Positions 34,365 through 43,869 of a DNA stretch of 64,000 bases are shown here, in pieces. Below the pieces are notes generated by a model. That model saw only the letters and a list, made by a program, of their open reading frames with translations. It ran no database searches and was not told where the DNA came from. The DNA lies in the NCBI GenBank assembly GCA_021840255.1, contig JAKBYX010000004.1:112359-176358 (forward strand), given 5' to 3'. The translations under genes were made by a program, and so were the position numbers. Each line of letters begins with the position of its first letter. Position 1 is the first letter of the stretch. Source of the DNA: Nitrospirota bacterium. Lineage in GTDB: Bacteria > Nitrospirota > Thermodesulfovibrionia > Thermodesulfovibrionales > JdFR-88.

Positions 34365-35192
34365 TTACCTCCAGTTTGTCATGCCGAGATGGCATCTGCT
34401 GCAGTCCTTCAGGGGAAATGCGACCTTGCCGTGGCAGACGCCGCAGAACTTTCCCTTGAAATAAGACTCCATTCTGTTTTGCTCCTCTGTCCTGTTTTTG
34501 ATATCGAATATGTCCGGATGGCAATTGTTGCAATCAAGCCACCGGTTATGGGCCTTGTGCGGGAATACAGCCGAGGGGACATAATCCCATGCGGCTCTGA
34601 TCGTGATGGCCTGGTTGAACTGGAATTTCTCCGGCTTGGCTGTAAGATAATCTGCAGGTTTTATATAATTTTCTTCCATTGCCAGGTTCCAGTCTATTCG
34701 GTTGCCGTGCTCCGTGGTGGGCAGCCCGCTTGTTTTTTTTGCGAATTCCTTTTCATCGGGTCCCGCTCCTCCTTTATGGCAGCGTCCGCAGTTTTCAATC
34801 CCGAACGCGGTCTTGCCGTTGTGGCAGGCCCCGCAATATTTCCCTTCCACGTTGTCTTCCATTGTTATCCCGGTCGTGCCGGCCTTGAAATTGATCTGCA
34901 GTTCGAAGTGGCATACCCTGCAGGTGTAACGGAGCCGGTGCACCCAGTGCGAGAAGATGACCGGTTTGGCCCCCTCTGGCTTCATTATTATATTTCCGTA
35001 TGACTGGGCAGGGGGGTCGGCCGCGAAGTTGAAGTTTTGAGGGCCCATCATGGCAAAGGCGCGCGAAAAGAAAAGTAAAAGGAGCAAAAAACCCGCCAGC
35101 GCCGCCCATGTCCGCCTGCCTGCGGACGATGTGTGACGGCAAGGACGGGTCTTTGTTTTTACTGGGAGGTGGATTGGTGGCACCGATCGCAT
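34365..35192 (-). CDS. Hexaheme c-type cytochrome (two c7-like triheme domains), second of tandem pair
   Basis: Six CxxCH haem sites: CRVCH, CGACH, CGRCH, then CNNCH, CGVCH and CSRCH, arranged as two triheme c7-type modules with extra His ligands (HWVHRLRY, FPHKAHNRW). A periplasmic electron carrier. A hydrophobic signal segment (AALAGFLLLLLFFSRAFA) is clear but the start is unusual. The only ATGs upstream lie inside the preceding gene; I chose 35192 (MRSVPPIHLPVKTKTRP), which overlaps that gene by 34 bp and gives a basic N-region. A TTG or CTG nearer the hydrophobic core is the alternative. It is paralogous to the upstream hexaheme gene (same haem spacing, FCGVCHGKVAFPL against YCGACHGKVAFPL). 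Confidence 0.85.
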   Translation of the reverse strand: MRSVPPIHLPVKTKTRPCRHTSSAGRRTWAALAGFLLLLLFFSRAFAMMGPQNFNFAADPPAQSYGNIIMKPEGAKPVIFSHWVHRLRYTCRVCHFELQINFKAGTTGITMEDNVEGKYCGACHNGKTAFGIENCGRCHKGGAGPDEKEFAKKTSGLPTTEHGNRIDWNLAMEENYIKPADYLTAKPEKFQFNQAITIRAAWDYVPSAVFPHKAHNRWLDCNNCHPDIFDIKNRTEEQNRMESYFKGKFCGVCHGKVAFPLKDCSRCHLGMTNWR

Positions 35193-35986
35193 TCTATGAG
35201 CGGAAAGGCGACCTTCCCGTGGCAGGCACCGCAATATTCACCGTTGAAGTTATCTGTCATGGACATCTCGTCTCCGCCTTTTTCTATGCTGAATATTTCA
35301 GGATGGCAAAGTTCGCAGCCGCTCCAGTCCATATGCTTCTTATGCGAGAATATGACCTTCGGCATCCCTTTTATTTTTGGTATTATGGCGTCATCGGAGG
35401 GTATGGGGAAATCCGGCCTCCTTGCGGAAACGCCGTTTATGAAATCGATCAGATGGATTTTCCCTTCGGCCTCCGCCTTTTCCCAATCGATGCCGTTTCC
35501 GAATCTTTCTTTGGGGAAACCCGCTGTGAACGAATAGAAATCGTAATCCTGATCCGGTTGTTTGCCATCCGAGTGGCATTTGTCGCAGCGTCCTGCCTCT
35601 TGGGCCGAAATCCAGCCGCGTGTGGAGCGGGACGGCTCGCATGCCTTGAAGACCGGTTTTCCCCTGAAGAGCATCTTGCCATTGTGGCAGGTGCCGCAAT
35701 AAAAACCCTTCTCGTTGTCCCTGGCCGTTATTCCAGTTCCTCCCGCCTTCATGGCAAAGCCCACATCCACGTGGCAGAGCCTGCAGGTATAGATAGACCG
35801 GTGCAGCCAGTGTGGATATACAACAGCGGCCAGCCCGTTGTATTCAGAGTAGTTGTTTATGATAATGGTGCCGTATTCTTCGGGGAGCGGCCTTCTTTTC
35901 TTTATCCCGTCGCCGTGCTGCGCAAACACGGTCCCGGAGGCCAGGAAAAAGACGATCAATGGCAATGGCCATAGCAGCTTTTTCAT
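35159..35986 (-). CDS. Hexaheme c-type cytochrome (two c7-like triheme domains), first of tandem pair
   Basis: A 275-residue secreted protein with a clean Sec signal (MKKLLWPLPLIVFFLASGTV, cleavage after VFA). Six CxxCH sites: CRLCH, CGTCH, CDKCH, then CELCH, CGACH and CDRCH, with His-rich ligand segments (YPHWLHRS, FSHKKHMDW). Similar c7-type modules in metal- and sulfur-respiring bacteria move electrons through the periplasm. A Trp/Arg-rich insert with one extra Cys (FKACEPSRSTRGW) separates haems 2 and 3. It is the first gene of a four-gene minus-strand cluster and duplicates the next gene. The electron donor and acceptor are unknown. Confidence 0.92.
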   Translation of the reverse strand: MKKLLWPLPLIVFFLASGTVFAQHGDGIKKRRPLPEEYGTIIINNYSEYNGLAAVVYPHWLHRSIYTCRLCHVDVGFAMKAGGTGITARDNEKGFYCGTCHNGKMLFRGKPVFKACEPSRSTRGWISAQEAGRCDKCHSDGKQPDQDYDFYSFTAGFPKERFGNGIDWEKAEAEGKIHLIDFINGVSARRPDFPIPSDDAIIPKIKGMPKVIFSHKKHMDWSGCELCHPEIFSIEKGGDEMSMTDNFNGEYCGACHGKVAFPLIECDRCHQSTSQ

Positions 35987-36109
35987 ATTTCAAGGTGAGT
36001 ATACACCGAAGGGGATGCTGATTCAAGCAAAAAAGTTATATTCGAAAAAAGATTTTCTGCCGGGGCCGCCGCGTCTGTTATCCTATATTAAAGGGGCGGG
36101 AGGCTGATT

Positions 36110-36700
36110 TTGGAGCCCAAAGAGACGGTAAGCGGCATTTACGAGCTGCTCATGAAGGTCATTGATGCGGTAGAGTTCGAACAGAAAAGCTCGCTCCACT
36201 CGCGCACTGTCTTCCTGGATGAGGCGAACCGGATCATCCGCGATGTTCGCAGACGCCAGCCCGGCCTGGTTCTAAAGCTGCTGGAAACCGGGGAGAAAGA
36301 CCCCTCATTCCTTAAGTATACCTCCGTTCCGGGACATATCGAGAGGATATGCGAATATATGGAGAATATTAACAGAGCGCTCAGGGCCTTGTGCACGGAG
36401 GGGGTCCGCTTCAGCGACAAGGCGATGGACGAGGTCAATTATCTGTTCGTGGAGCTGAAGGGCATACTCGTGAGCACATCCGGCACTCTTTCGTCCGGAG
36501 ACCTCGCGCTGGCCGGGCGTGTAAAACAGGCGGAGCTTGTTTTCTCTGAAAGCGCACGGAAGTTTGTGTTGCGCCACGGTGAGCGCATCGCGGAAGGGAT
36601 ATGCCTGCCAAGGGCGTCTTCTCTTTATATGGATATACTTGATTCCTTCAGGGCCATCGCCTGGCATTCAAAGGAAATTGCCCAGGAACTGCTGGGGTGA
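36110..36700 (+). CDS. Predicted helical protein, PhoU-like
   Basis: 196 residues, almost entirely amphipathic helix. Its repeat pattern (helices with EYMENINRALRALC, MDEVNYLFVELKGILV, DILDSFRAIAWHSKEIAQ) resembles the PhoU-like C-terminal domain of Na/Pi cotransporters, but no transporter domain is present. The TTG start is supported by GGGAGG 7 nt upstream. It is divergent from the hexaheme cytochrome gene. The PhoU resemblance is a by-eye call and function is unknown. Confidence 0.65.
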   Translation: MEPKETVSGIYELLMKVIDAVEFEQKSSLHSRTVFLDEANRIIRDVRRRQPGLVLKLLETGEKDPSFLKYTSVPGHIERICEYMENINRALRALCTEGVRFSDKAMDEVNYLFVELKGILVSTSGTLSSGDLALAGRVKQAELVFSESARKFVLRHGERIAEGICLPRASSLYMDILDSFRAIAWHSKEIAQELLG

Positions 36701-36718
36701 ACTCTGAGAGAAGAAGCT

Positions 36719-38560
36719 TTACCCGCCCGCGGGGGAAGGGGAGGCAGCATTCCGGGGATAGTAATTGAAAAGGGTGCTTATTTTGTCCCTGACCCATGAA
36801 GGGTACATAGAGTAAAGCTGCTGCGCCTGCTGCGTGTAACCAAGAGCCTCTAAAGCATCTGCCTTGTTTATAACGAAAATGGGGTTCCCGCCCGCAAAAC
36901 CAAGTATATTTTCAACCTCTACTATCTCTTTTAAAACATCTTTTTTATCCATCCCGTATTTCTGGATGATGTCCCGGTTCCCGCTGGCATTTCTTACGAA
37001 TACAGCCTGGTTGTTTTTCAGGAAAACGAGTTTCCATTGCGGGTCGTTTATAAGGGAAACCGGAAGCGGCACCACATACCCGGATTCCCTGAAGACCACG
37101 GGCACAAGTATGAAATTGATGTGGAAGGCATCGAGGTACCCCTGCCATCCGGGATAGCTTTTTAATATAGAGTCGGCCACATTGTTTACACTATTGTTCA
37201 GTGCCCGGCCGTCAATAAAGACTTTGTATTTGGGGTAAATATCCCATATCAGAAAACCGCCCCATGTATAAAAATTGTACATCGGCGGAGCAATATTGGT
37301 TTTTTTAAGGAATCTGTCGGCGCTTTCCGGGTACCACGGCGAGATCCACTGGTTTGTTATACGCGGCTTCAGTGCCCATGACATGGGCCCGGATATATAA
37401 GCAGTGCACCATATTGTCGTGATGGTCAGGACAGCCGCAAAGAAGACCGTAACCTTTTTGAAATTCTTCAGCTCCAGCAGGCTTTTACCGTAATAAAAAG
37501 AGAGTACGACAATGGAGAACATCAGCCCCCTGGCGTAATAATTGGCAAAGAAAGAGACGAAAATTACCGTGAAAAGCTCAGGCAGGTCCATATCTTTTTT
37601 CATCCAGTACTTGACCGCAAGAAGGATGAGCAGGAGCGCGGTGAAAGCCCAGTAGAAAAGGAGCCAGTGGTAGTACAGCTGCTTGTAAAAATAGATAAGG
37701 GGCCTGAACTCGAGGACCACGTTCTCAACCCATTGGCCGCCGGTCCGGAGCCCCACGCTGTGCTGTATGTCGGTAAAGAACCTGCTCGCAAGACCAAACA
37801 GATAGTTGTAGCTCAGGGTAAAGCCATTGGGGTTAAGCCCGGAGGCAAGAATGGCCGCTAACGCGCCCCAAAACAGCAGATAATTGGGTTTTACGGCAGC
37901 GCCCCTGAGCCTCTGATAACCCCACTTGGCCGTCTCGCCGAACACATACAGCAGGATTATCACTATACCCACAATGAACCCGGCATGGACGTTTGCCCAG
38001 AAAGCCATTAAAAAAGCAAGCAGGACCGCGGAAACCCTGTTTTTCCGCCGTATCCCTTCCAGCAGTATTAAGGCAATAATGGAAATCAGGAAAGAAATGC
38101 CCTGCGGTCTTTCATATGTGTAGAAAAGCATGATGGCGGTAAGCAGCGCGCCGAAGGCGGAGGAGGCAAGGGCCATCCAGGGCTTTAGGCCTTTTTTTAC
38201 GAGCCAGACATATATGAAAAACATGGGAAGGACTATGAGGAGGCCGCGGAAAAAGCCGACGCCTTCGTAACCATCAAGCATATATGCGCTGTAGAACATG
38301 ACCTGCCCAAGCCATTCGGCTTTCAGTCCCTGTTTTTCATTTTTCGGCAGCGGATTGGGGGACGTGTATGAGAACGGGTCCGAATTGGGCAGCGATCTGG
38401 TTTCCAGCGTGTGCTGCCCCGTTTTAAGGTGCCACCACAGGTCCGGGTCGTTCAAGGCAAAATTGGTGGTTATGCCAAAGACCCAGGCAAAAAAAAGCAG
38501 GGCCAGAATATGCCAGGCCCATTTCCCCATCCTACTGTTTTGTGCGGCCGTAGATGTCAT
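36719..38560 (-). CDS. Large polytopic membrane protein, GT-C-like, of unknown function
   Basis: 613 residues with about 10-12 TM helices followed by a soluble C-terminal domain of about 200 residues. A conserved-looking loop after TM1 carries NDPDLWWHLKTGQHTL, acidic and aromatic residues as in GT-C glycosyltransferase first loops. After the last TM the sequence IDGRALNNSVNNVADS and TPR-like helices (ALEALGYTQQAQQLYS) appear. The neighbours are manC and a DPM1-like enzyme, so use of a mannosyl-polyprenol donor is a plausible inference. The start overlaps manC by 29 bp; an ATG at 38530, just after the manC stop, is the alternative. Confidence 0.7.
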   Translation of the reverse strand: MTSTAAQNSRMGKWAWHILALLFFAWVFGITTNFALNDPDLWWHLKTGQHTLETRSLPNSDPFSYTSPNPLPKNEKQGLKAEWLGQVMFYSAYMLDGYEGVGFFRGLLIVLPMFFIYVWLVKKGLKPWMALASSAFGALLTAIMLFYTYERPQGISFLISIIALILLEGIRRKNRVSAVLLAFLMAFWANVHAGFIVGIVIILLYVFGETAKWGYQRLRGAAVKPNYLLFWGALAAILASGLNPNGFTLSYNYLFGLASRFFTDIQHSVGLRTGGQWVENVVLEFRPLIYFYKQLYYHWLLFYWAFTALLLILLAVKYWMKKDMDLPELFTVIFVSFFANYYARGLMFSIVVLSFYYGKSLLELKNFKKVTVFFAAVLTITTIWCTAYISGPMSWALKPRITNQWISPWYPESADRFLKKTNIAPPMYNFYTWGGFLIWDIYPKYKVFIDGRALNNSVNNVADSILKSYPGWQGYLDAFHINFILVPVVFRESGYVVPLPVSLINDPQWKLVFLKNNQAVFVRNASGNRDIIQKYGMDKKDVLKEIVEVENILGFAGGNPIFVINKADALEALGYTQQAQQLYSMYPSWVRDKISTLFNYYPRNAASPSPAGG

Positions 38561-39965
38561 CGAACCGTATTATATCATCTTCGCCAAGGTGCTCACCACT
38601 TTGGATCTCTATTATTTTGAGGGGTATCATCCCCGGGTTTTCAAGCCGGTGTTTCACCGTAGTCGGTATATAGGTGCTCTCATTTTTGTTTATGTAAAAT
38701 ACCTCCTCGCCTTTTTGCACCTTGGCTATGCCTGAGACCACGATCCAGTGCTCGCTCCTGTGATTGTGCATCTGCAGGCTCAACCTGGCCTTGGGTTTCA
38801 GGCAGATGTGCTTGATCTGGTAGCCCGGCCCCTTTTCGAGGACCGCAAAATGTCCCCAGGGCCTTTCCTCGGTCTTGGGCAGGAGATATTCCTGTTTGCC
38901 GGTTTCCTTTAATTTCTCCACCAGGTTCTTTACTTCCTGCACCCGTTGCCTGGGGCATATGAGCGTTGCATCGGAGGTGTCCACCACCACCATGTCCCTT
39001 AGCCCTATCGATGCGATGAGCCTCCCTGAACTGAAGACTATTGAGCCTTCGGCGTCCATGTTCACTGAATTCCCAAGCACAACGTTGCCGGCCTGGTCTT
39101 TCTTCACTATCTCGCCAAGGGCGCTCCAGCTGCCCACGTCCGACCATCCGAAATCCGACCTTACAACGAAGACCTTCTTTGATTTCTCCAGTACGCCATA
39201 ATCTATCGAGTCCGCCTTTATGCGGGAGTAAACGTTTTTCAGCGCCGCGCTCTCCTGGTCCGTGCCCAGCTGTTTTTCAATCCCTGAGAAGGCCTTGTAA
39301 AGGTCCGGCATATATTTTTTCAATTCATTTATCATGGTCTGCGCCTTGAAAACGAAGATGCCGCTGTTCCACAGGTAGGATTTGTCCTTTAAAAAAACGC
39401 GCGCATGCCTGGCGTCCGGCTTTTCGACAAAACTTTCAACCCTGAAGAGGTTTTTCCTGACAGTCTTTCCGGATTTTATGTACCCGTAGCCGGTCTCCGG
39501 CCTGTCCGGGACGATCCCGAACGTGACCAGGTTGCCTGCCGCCGCCCCCGCAACGGCCTCGCTTATGGCGGCCTCGAATGCCGCCAGGCGCGTAATATGA
39601 TGGTCGGAAGGCAGCACCAGCATCAGGGCATCTTTGTTTTCCTTCCTTATCCTGAACGCGGCGAGGGCTATGGCCGGGGCCGTGTTCCTGCCTTCGGGCT
39701 CCACTATTACGCAGTCCGGAGAGATCGTCTCTTTTGTCTGCCAGCGCACGAGCTCCGACTGGTTGGAGGTGGTTATGATCATCATGTTTTCCGGTTGGGC
39801 CACACCATGCAGCCGTTCGATAGTGCTTTCAAGAAGGGTTTTCTCGCCGATTATCTTAAGGAACTGCTTGGGAAAGGTCTCCCTGCTCAGCGGCCAAAAC
39901 CTTGTCCCCTTTCCTCCCGCCATTATTACGGCATGGAGGTTTTTGTTCGTCCTTCCAGCGGTCAT
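38532..39965 (-). CDS. manC: Mannose-1-phosphate guanylyltransferase / mannose-6-phosphate isomerase
   Basis: A bifunctional 477-residue enzyme supplying GDP-mannose. The N-terminal nucleotidyltransferase has AVIMAGGKGTRFWPLSRETFPKQFL and FVEKPDARHA. The C-terminal cupin (about 350-470) carries the isomerase-type metal site QMHNHRSEHW and HRLENPG. Its stop overlaps the downstream membrane-protein gene and its start overlaps the DPM1-like stop by ATGA, so all three are coupled. GDP-mannose made here is the donor for the DPM1-like enzyme next door. Confidence 0.94.
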   Translation of the reverse strand: MTAGRTNKNLHAVIMAGGKGTRFWPLSRETFPKQFLKIIGEKTLLESTIERLHGVAQPENMMIITTSNQSELVRWQTKETISPDCVIVEPEGRNTAPAIALAAFRIRKENKDALMLVLPSDHHITRLAAFEAAISEAVAGAAAGNLVTFGIVPDRPETGYGYIKSGKTVRKNLFRVESFVEKPDARHARVFLKDKSYLWNSGIFVFKAQTMINELKKYMPDLYKAFSGIEKQLGTDQESAALKNVYSRIKADSIDYGVLEKSKKVFVVRSDFGWSDVGSWSALGEIVKKDQAGNVVLGNSVNMDAEGSIVFSSGRLIASIGLRDMVVVDTSDATLICPRQRVQEVKNLVEKLKETGKQEYLLPKTEERPWGHFAVLEKGPGYQIKHICLKPKARLSLQMHNHRSEHWIVVSGIAKVQKGEEVFYINKNESTYIPTTVKHRLENPGMIPLKIIEIQSGEHLGEDDIIRFDDIYGRTKQ

Positions 39966-40732
39966 CCTTCCGTTCTCCTTCCAGATTTTTGGGGGTCCTT
40001 TGCGGCAGATCTCGAAAAGGAATTTATCAGCTTTCTCAGTTTAAGTCTCCAGGGCAGCCAGATGGCCTCTCTGACGATCCGTTTGCTCATCTTTGACGAC
40101 CCGCTTGCGCGCTCAGTGAATATTATCGGGACCTCCATTATTTTCAAGCCCGCGCGCGATGCCATATAAGCCATCTCTATCTGAAAGGCATATCCCTCCG
40201 AATGGATATTGCCAAGCTCCATATTCTCAAAGGCCCTCCGGCTGAAGGCCCGGTAGCCGCTCGTTATATCGCTTAGTTTCATGCCCAATATCGTCGAGGC
40301 ATAAAAATTTCCGAACTTGGATAGGATGAGCCTTTTAAAGTCCCAACCGACAACGCTGATAGTGTTTCTCATGTACCTTGAACCTATAACGAGATCGGCC
40401 CCTTTCTCTATTTCATCCAGAAACCTGGGCAGGTCAAGAGGGTTGTGGGACATGTCGGAATCCATCTCTATGAAACAATCATAGCCCCTGTCCAGCCCCC
40501 AGAGAAAGCCCGCCAGGTATGCCGTGCCCAGGCCAAGCTTCCCCGGCCTGTTCATGACGTGCACCCTCCGGCTCTGGCTGGCCCAGTCACTGGCTATCTG
40601 CGCGGTGCCGTCCGGGGAGTTATCGTCTATCACAAGTATATCGGCCACTTCCTGCGTGAGGACCTTTGTAAGCACGACCGGGAGGGTATCCTTCTCCATG
40701 TAGGTAGGCAGTATCACAAGAACACGGGACAT
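39962..40732 (-). CDS. Polyprenol-phosphate mannosyltransferase (DPM1-like)
   Basis: A 256-residue GT2-family enzyme: VLVILPTYMEKDTLP, IDDNSPDGTAQIA, the catalytic DxD in FIEMDSDMSHNP, GSRYM, SGYRAF and IFTERASGSSKMSKRIV. Single-domain DPM1 homologues transfer mannose from GDP-mannose to polyprenyl phosphate on the cytoplasmic face of the membrane, giving a lipid-linked donor for GT-C enzymes. It is coupled by a 4-bp overlap to manC. The product could feed the ArnT-like transferase at 58782 or the membrane protein at 36719, which is inference. Confidence 0.9.
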   Translation of the reverse strand: MSRVLVILPTYMEKDTLPVVLTKVLTQEVADILVIDDNSPDGTAQIASDWASQSRRVHVMNRPGKLGLGTAYLAGFLWGLDRGYDCFIEMDSDMSHNPLDLPRFLDEIEKGADLVIGSRYMRNTISVVGWDFKRLILSKFGNFYASTILGMKLSDITSGYRAFSRRAFENMELGNIHSEGYAFQIEMAYMASRAGLKIMEVPIIFTERASGSSKMSKRIVREAIWLPWRLKLRKLINSFSRSAAKDPQKSGRRTEG

Positions 40733-40844
40733 AAAGTTAATTATAATCCAACTGCACTAAAAACTGTGGCTTTGGCCTGTAGCCCAGTTGTCTTGGGAAT
40801 TTTTCTTGCGGGCTTTCCCTGACCGGGCATATCCGTGGGGTATG

Positions 40845-42413
40845 TTATTTCTTTTTTTGCCCGGCAGAGGTCATGGCCCATTCGATGATGGACTGTTCCA
40901 GTGCCTCCATGGTGGCCGTCTCCGGCATTATATCCACGGAGAGGCCGGCCTCTTTCACTTTTTTTGCGGTCACCGGCCCTATTGCGGCTATCGCGATGCC
41001 TTCAAGCAGGTCCTTTGCCTCATTCCCCAGCATCTCCATGAAATTTGTGAAAGTTGCTCCGCTTGTGAAAGTGGCGACGGTGATCCTGCCTTCCTTCATG
41101 AAACGTTTTAGTCTCTTGCCGCTGGCCTCCGGCCTCACCGCCCGGTATACCGGGGGCACGTCTATATGGCCGCCCATCTCCCTGACTTTTTCAGGAAAGA
41201 CCTCCCGCGCTTCCTGGGCGCGGGGAAGGAGAAAACGCATGCCCTCAAGTTTTTTCCCGCTTTCCTCAGGAGCGTCTTTCAACCCGGCGAATGATCTTAT
41301 GAGGCCCTCCGCCCTGAACTCCTCCGGCACCATGTCCACCTTCAGGCAGAAACCCTTAACCGCCTCCGCCGTCTTGGGGCCCACTGCGCATATTTTTGCG
41401 CCGCCCAGGCAGCGGATGTCCATTCCAAGCTCCCGAAGCCGTTCAAAGAAGAATTTTACCCCCTTTGCGCTTGTGAAAACGATCCAGTCATAGGAGTTGG
41501 CCTTGCCGAGCGCTTCATCAAGGGGCTGCCAGGTTTCGGGCGGGACGATCTCAAAGGTGGGGAACTCCATGACCTCCGCCCCCATGTCCTCAAGCATCTC
41601 GAACCCGGAGCTATGCTCCCTGGTAAGGAGAATCCGCTGGCCGAAGAGCGGCTTTTGCTCATACCACCTGAGTTTTTCCCTGAGCTTTACAACCTCACCT
41701 ATCACCATTACCGCCGGGGGCTTGATCTGGTTTTCCTTCATCACCCCGGCGATCTCGCCCAGGGTGCTTACAATGGTCCTTTGCTCCGGCCTTGTGCCCC
41801 ACCTTATGACGGCAACAGGGGTTTCCGGGGGTTTTCCGTTTGCCATAAGCTTGCCGGTGAGCACATCCACGTTCTTGACGGCCATGAGGAAGACCAGCGT
41901 CCCTACGCCCGTGGCCAGTTTTTCCCAGGCTATGGCTGAACCCTCTTTTGTGATGTCCTCATAACCGGGTATCACAGCGAACGAGGAGGATATCTTTCTG
42001 TGCGTAAGCGGTATGCCCGCGTAAGCCGGAGCGGCAACGGATGAGCTCACACCGGGCACTACTTCGAACTCAAGCCCCTCGTCCACAAGGGCGCAGGCCT
42101 CCTCTCCGCCCCGCCCGAAGACGAACGGATCTCCTCCCTTAAGCCTGCATACGGTCTTTCCGCTTTTGGCCCTGTCCACGAGCAAGGCGTTAATGTCTTC
42201 CTGGCTCATCGTGTGATGGCCTCCGCGCTTGCCCGCGTAGATGAACTCCGCGTCCTTCTTTATGTAATTGAGCACCTGGGCATTCAGGTGGTAATCGTAG
42301 ACTACGACGTCAGCCTTCCTGAGGCACTTCAGCCCCCGTATGGTCATAAGACCGATGTCCCCGGGGCCCGCTCCCACCAGAAATACTTTTCCTTTTTTGT
42401 CTTTTTTATCCAT
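40845..42413 (-). CDS. cobA-hemD: Fused uroporphyrinogen-III C-methyltransferase / uroporphyrinogen-III synthase
   Basis: A 522-residue fusion. The N-terminal ~250 residues are the SUMT (CobA) domain: VFLVGAGPGDIGLMTIRGL, HHTMSQEDIN, VCRLKGGDPFVFGRGGEE and VPGVSSSVAAPAYAGIPLTHR. The C-terminal ~255 residues are HemD (PLFGQRILLTREHSSGFEML, VFTSAKGVKFFF, TFTSGATFTNFMEML, AAIGPVTAKKVKEAGL). The protein closes uroporphyrinogen III and methylates it to precorrin-2, the branch to sirohaem, haem (alternative route) and cobalamin. I placed the start at MDKKDKKGKVFLV; the frame is open 25 codons further up without matching the family. hemC is not in the window. Confidence 0.94.
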   Translation of the reverse strand: MDKKDKKGKVFLVGAGPGDIGLMTIRGLKCLRKADVVVYDYHLNAQVLNYIKKDAEFIYAGKRGGHHTMSQEDINALLVDRAKSGKTVCRLKGGDPFVFGRGGEEACALVDEGLEFEVVPGVSSSVAAPAYAGIPLTHRKISSSFAVIPGYEDITKEGSAIAWEKLATGVGTLVFLMAVKNVDVLTGKLMANGKPPETPVAVIRWGTRPEQRTIVSTLGEIAGVMKENQIKPPAVMVIGEVVKLREKLRWYEQKPLFGQRILLTREHSSGFEMLEDMGAEVMEFPTFEIVPPETWQPLDEALGKANSYDWIVFTSAKGVKFFFERLRELGMDIRCLGGAKICAVGPKTAEAVKGFCLKVDMVPEEFRAEGLIRSFAGLKDAPEESGKKLEGMRFLLPRAQEAREVFPEKVREMGGHIDVPPVYRAVRPEASGKRLKRFMKEGRITVATFTSGATFTNFMEMLGNEAKDLLEGIAIAAIGPVTAKKVKEAGLSVDIMPETATMEALEQSIIEWAMTSAGQKKK

Positions 42414-42509
42414 GACCATTGATTTTAACATGTAAGCGGGCCTCATGAGAAAAACAAACAAAAACACATGCGGAGGCGCCCGGAACATTTTTTTGGTGAA
42501 ACTAAAAGG

Positions 42510-43715
42510 TCAAACCGGCTCTATCTTTAAAAAGCGCCTCTTGCCGACGGCGATCAGGTAACTGCCCTTCGGGAGTTTTAATTCAACGTCTGAAACTTTT
42601 ACTTTTTCCCCATCTATTTTCACGCCGCCCTGTTCAATGAGCCTGCGGGCCTCAGAGACGCTTTGGGCCAGCCCCGAGAGCCTCAGTATCCTGGGAAGCC
42701 ACATAAGCTCTTCCTCCCACGCCATTTTAAAGACCGGTATCTCATCCGGGACCTCTTTTTTCCGGAACACCAGTTCGAACCCTTCTTTTGCCTTCAGGGC
42801 TTCATCCTTCCCGTGGTATCTCTCCGTTATCTCAAGGGCAAGGGCCTCTTTTGCCTTCATCGGATGCATCATGCCATTGGCTATTTCATTTCTCAGTTTT
42901 AAAAGCTCCTCATTCGATATGTGGCTTAAAAGCTCGTAGTAGCGGAGCATAAGCTCGTCCGTTATGGACATTATCTTGCCGAACATCTCCTGGGGTGGTT
43001 CTGTGATCCCAATGTAATTGCCCAGGCTCTTGGACATCTTTTTTGCCCCGTCCAGCCCCTCAAGCAGAGGCATGAGCACGATGCTCTGCGGGGCCTGTCC
43101 GTATGCCTTCTGCAGTTCCCTGCCCACGATGAGATTGAATTTCTGGTCAGTGCCTCCTAGTTCGATGTCAGCCTTCAGGTGGACGGAATCGTATCCCTGG
43201 ATAAGGGGATAGAGAAACTCATGTATGCCGATAGGGGTCTGGCCCTGGAAGCGCTGCTTGAAATCCTCGCGCTCAAGCATCCTGGCCACGGTGTACTGGC
43301 TGGTAAGCCTGATGAACTCCTCCGGCTTAAGGTTGCCGATCCAGTGGGAATTGAACTCCACGCGCGTCTTTTCCGCATCCAGGATCCTGAATATCTGCTC
43401 TTTGTAAGTAAGGGCGTTTCTGGCGGCGTCCTCGCTGGTAAGCGGCTTTCTGGTCTCGCTCTTGCCGGTGGGGTCGCCGATCATCCCCGTAAAATCCCCG
43501 ATAAGGAATATGAGCTCATGGCCAAGGTCCTGCAGCTGCCGCATCTTTTCCATGAGAACGGTGTGGCCTAGATGGATGTCCGGGGCGGTGGGGTCAAAGC
43601 CCGCTTTCACGCGCAGGGGCACGCCCCGTTCGAGCTTTTTTAAAAGCTCCTCCTGGACGATGATCTCGGACGCGCCTCTTTTTATTATCTCTAACTGTTT
43701 AATGGCTTCAAGCAT
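42510..43715 (-). CDS. tyrS: Tyrosyl-tRNA synthetase
   Basis: A 401-residue class Ic synthetase. The HIGH-type motif is [11 protein letters not shown], the KMSKS loop is [15 protein letters not shown], and the C-terminal S4 RNA-binding domain is seen in [21 protein letters not shown]. The [13 protein letters not shown]-terminal form and the length fit the TyrZ-like (TyrRS-2) subgroup. It lies 96 bp from the cobA-hemD gene with no sign of a T-box leader. Confidence 0.96.
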   Translation of the reverse strand: MLEAIKQLEIIKRGASEIIVQEELLKKLERGVPLRVKAGFDPTAPDIHLGHTVLMEKMRQLQDLGHELIFLIGDFTGMIGDPTGKSETRKPLTSEDAARNALTYKEQIFRILDAEKTRVEFNSHWIGNLKPEEFIRLTSQYTVARMLEREDFKQRFQGQTPIGIHEFLYPLIQGYDSVHLKADIELGGTDQKFNLIVGRELQKAYGQAPQSIVLMPLLEGLDGAKKMSKSLGNYIGITEPPQEMFGKIMSITDELMLRYYELLSHISNEELLKLRNEIANGMMHPMKAKEALALEITERYHGKDEALKAKEGFELVFRKKEVPDEIPVFKMAWEEELMWLPRILRLSGLAQSVSEARRLIEQGGVKIDGEKVKVSDVELKLPKGSYLIAVGKRRFLKIEPV

Positions 43716-43834
43716 GGTTTTTGTTTTTTATCTTGTCCGTTATGATATATCCGGCGGGTTATTCGGGTCAATGCCATTGGGTCAATTGTTATCGCTGGTA
43801 AAAAATTTAATATTTCTTGAAGCGCGGGGCGCTA

Positions 43835-43853
43835 TCTGATATTTTTTATCAGA
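43835..43853. promoter_or_regulatory. Perfect inverted repeat upstream of ald
   Basis: TCTGATA and TATCAGA arms separated by five T, lying 17 nt before the ald start codon. The position suits a repressor operator or a small RNA hairpin next to the AAGGAGAT site; nothing identifies the regulator. Confidence 0.45.
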
Positions 43854-43869
43854 ATAAGGAGATGAGCAC

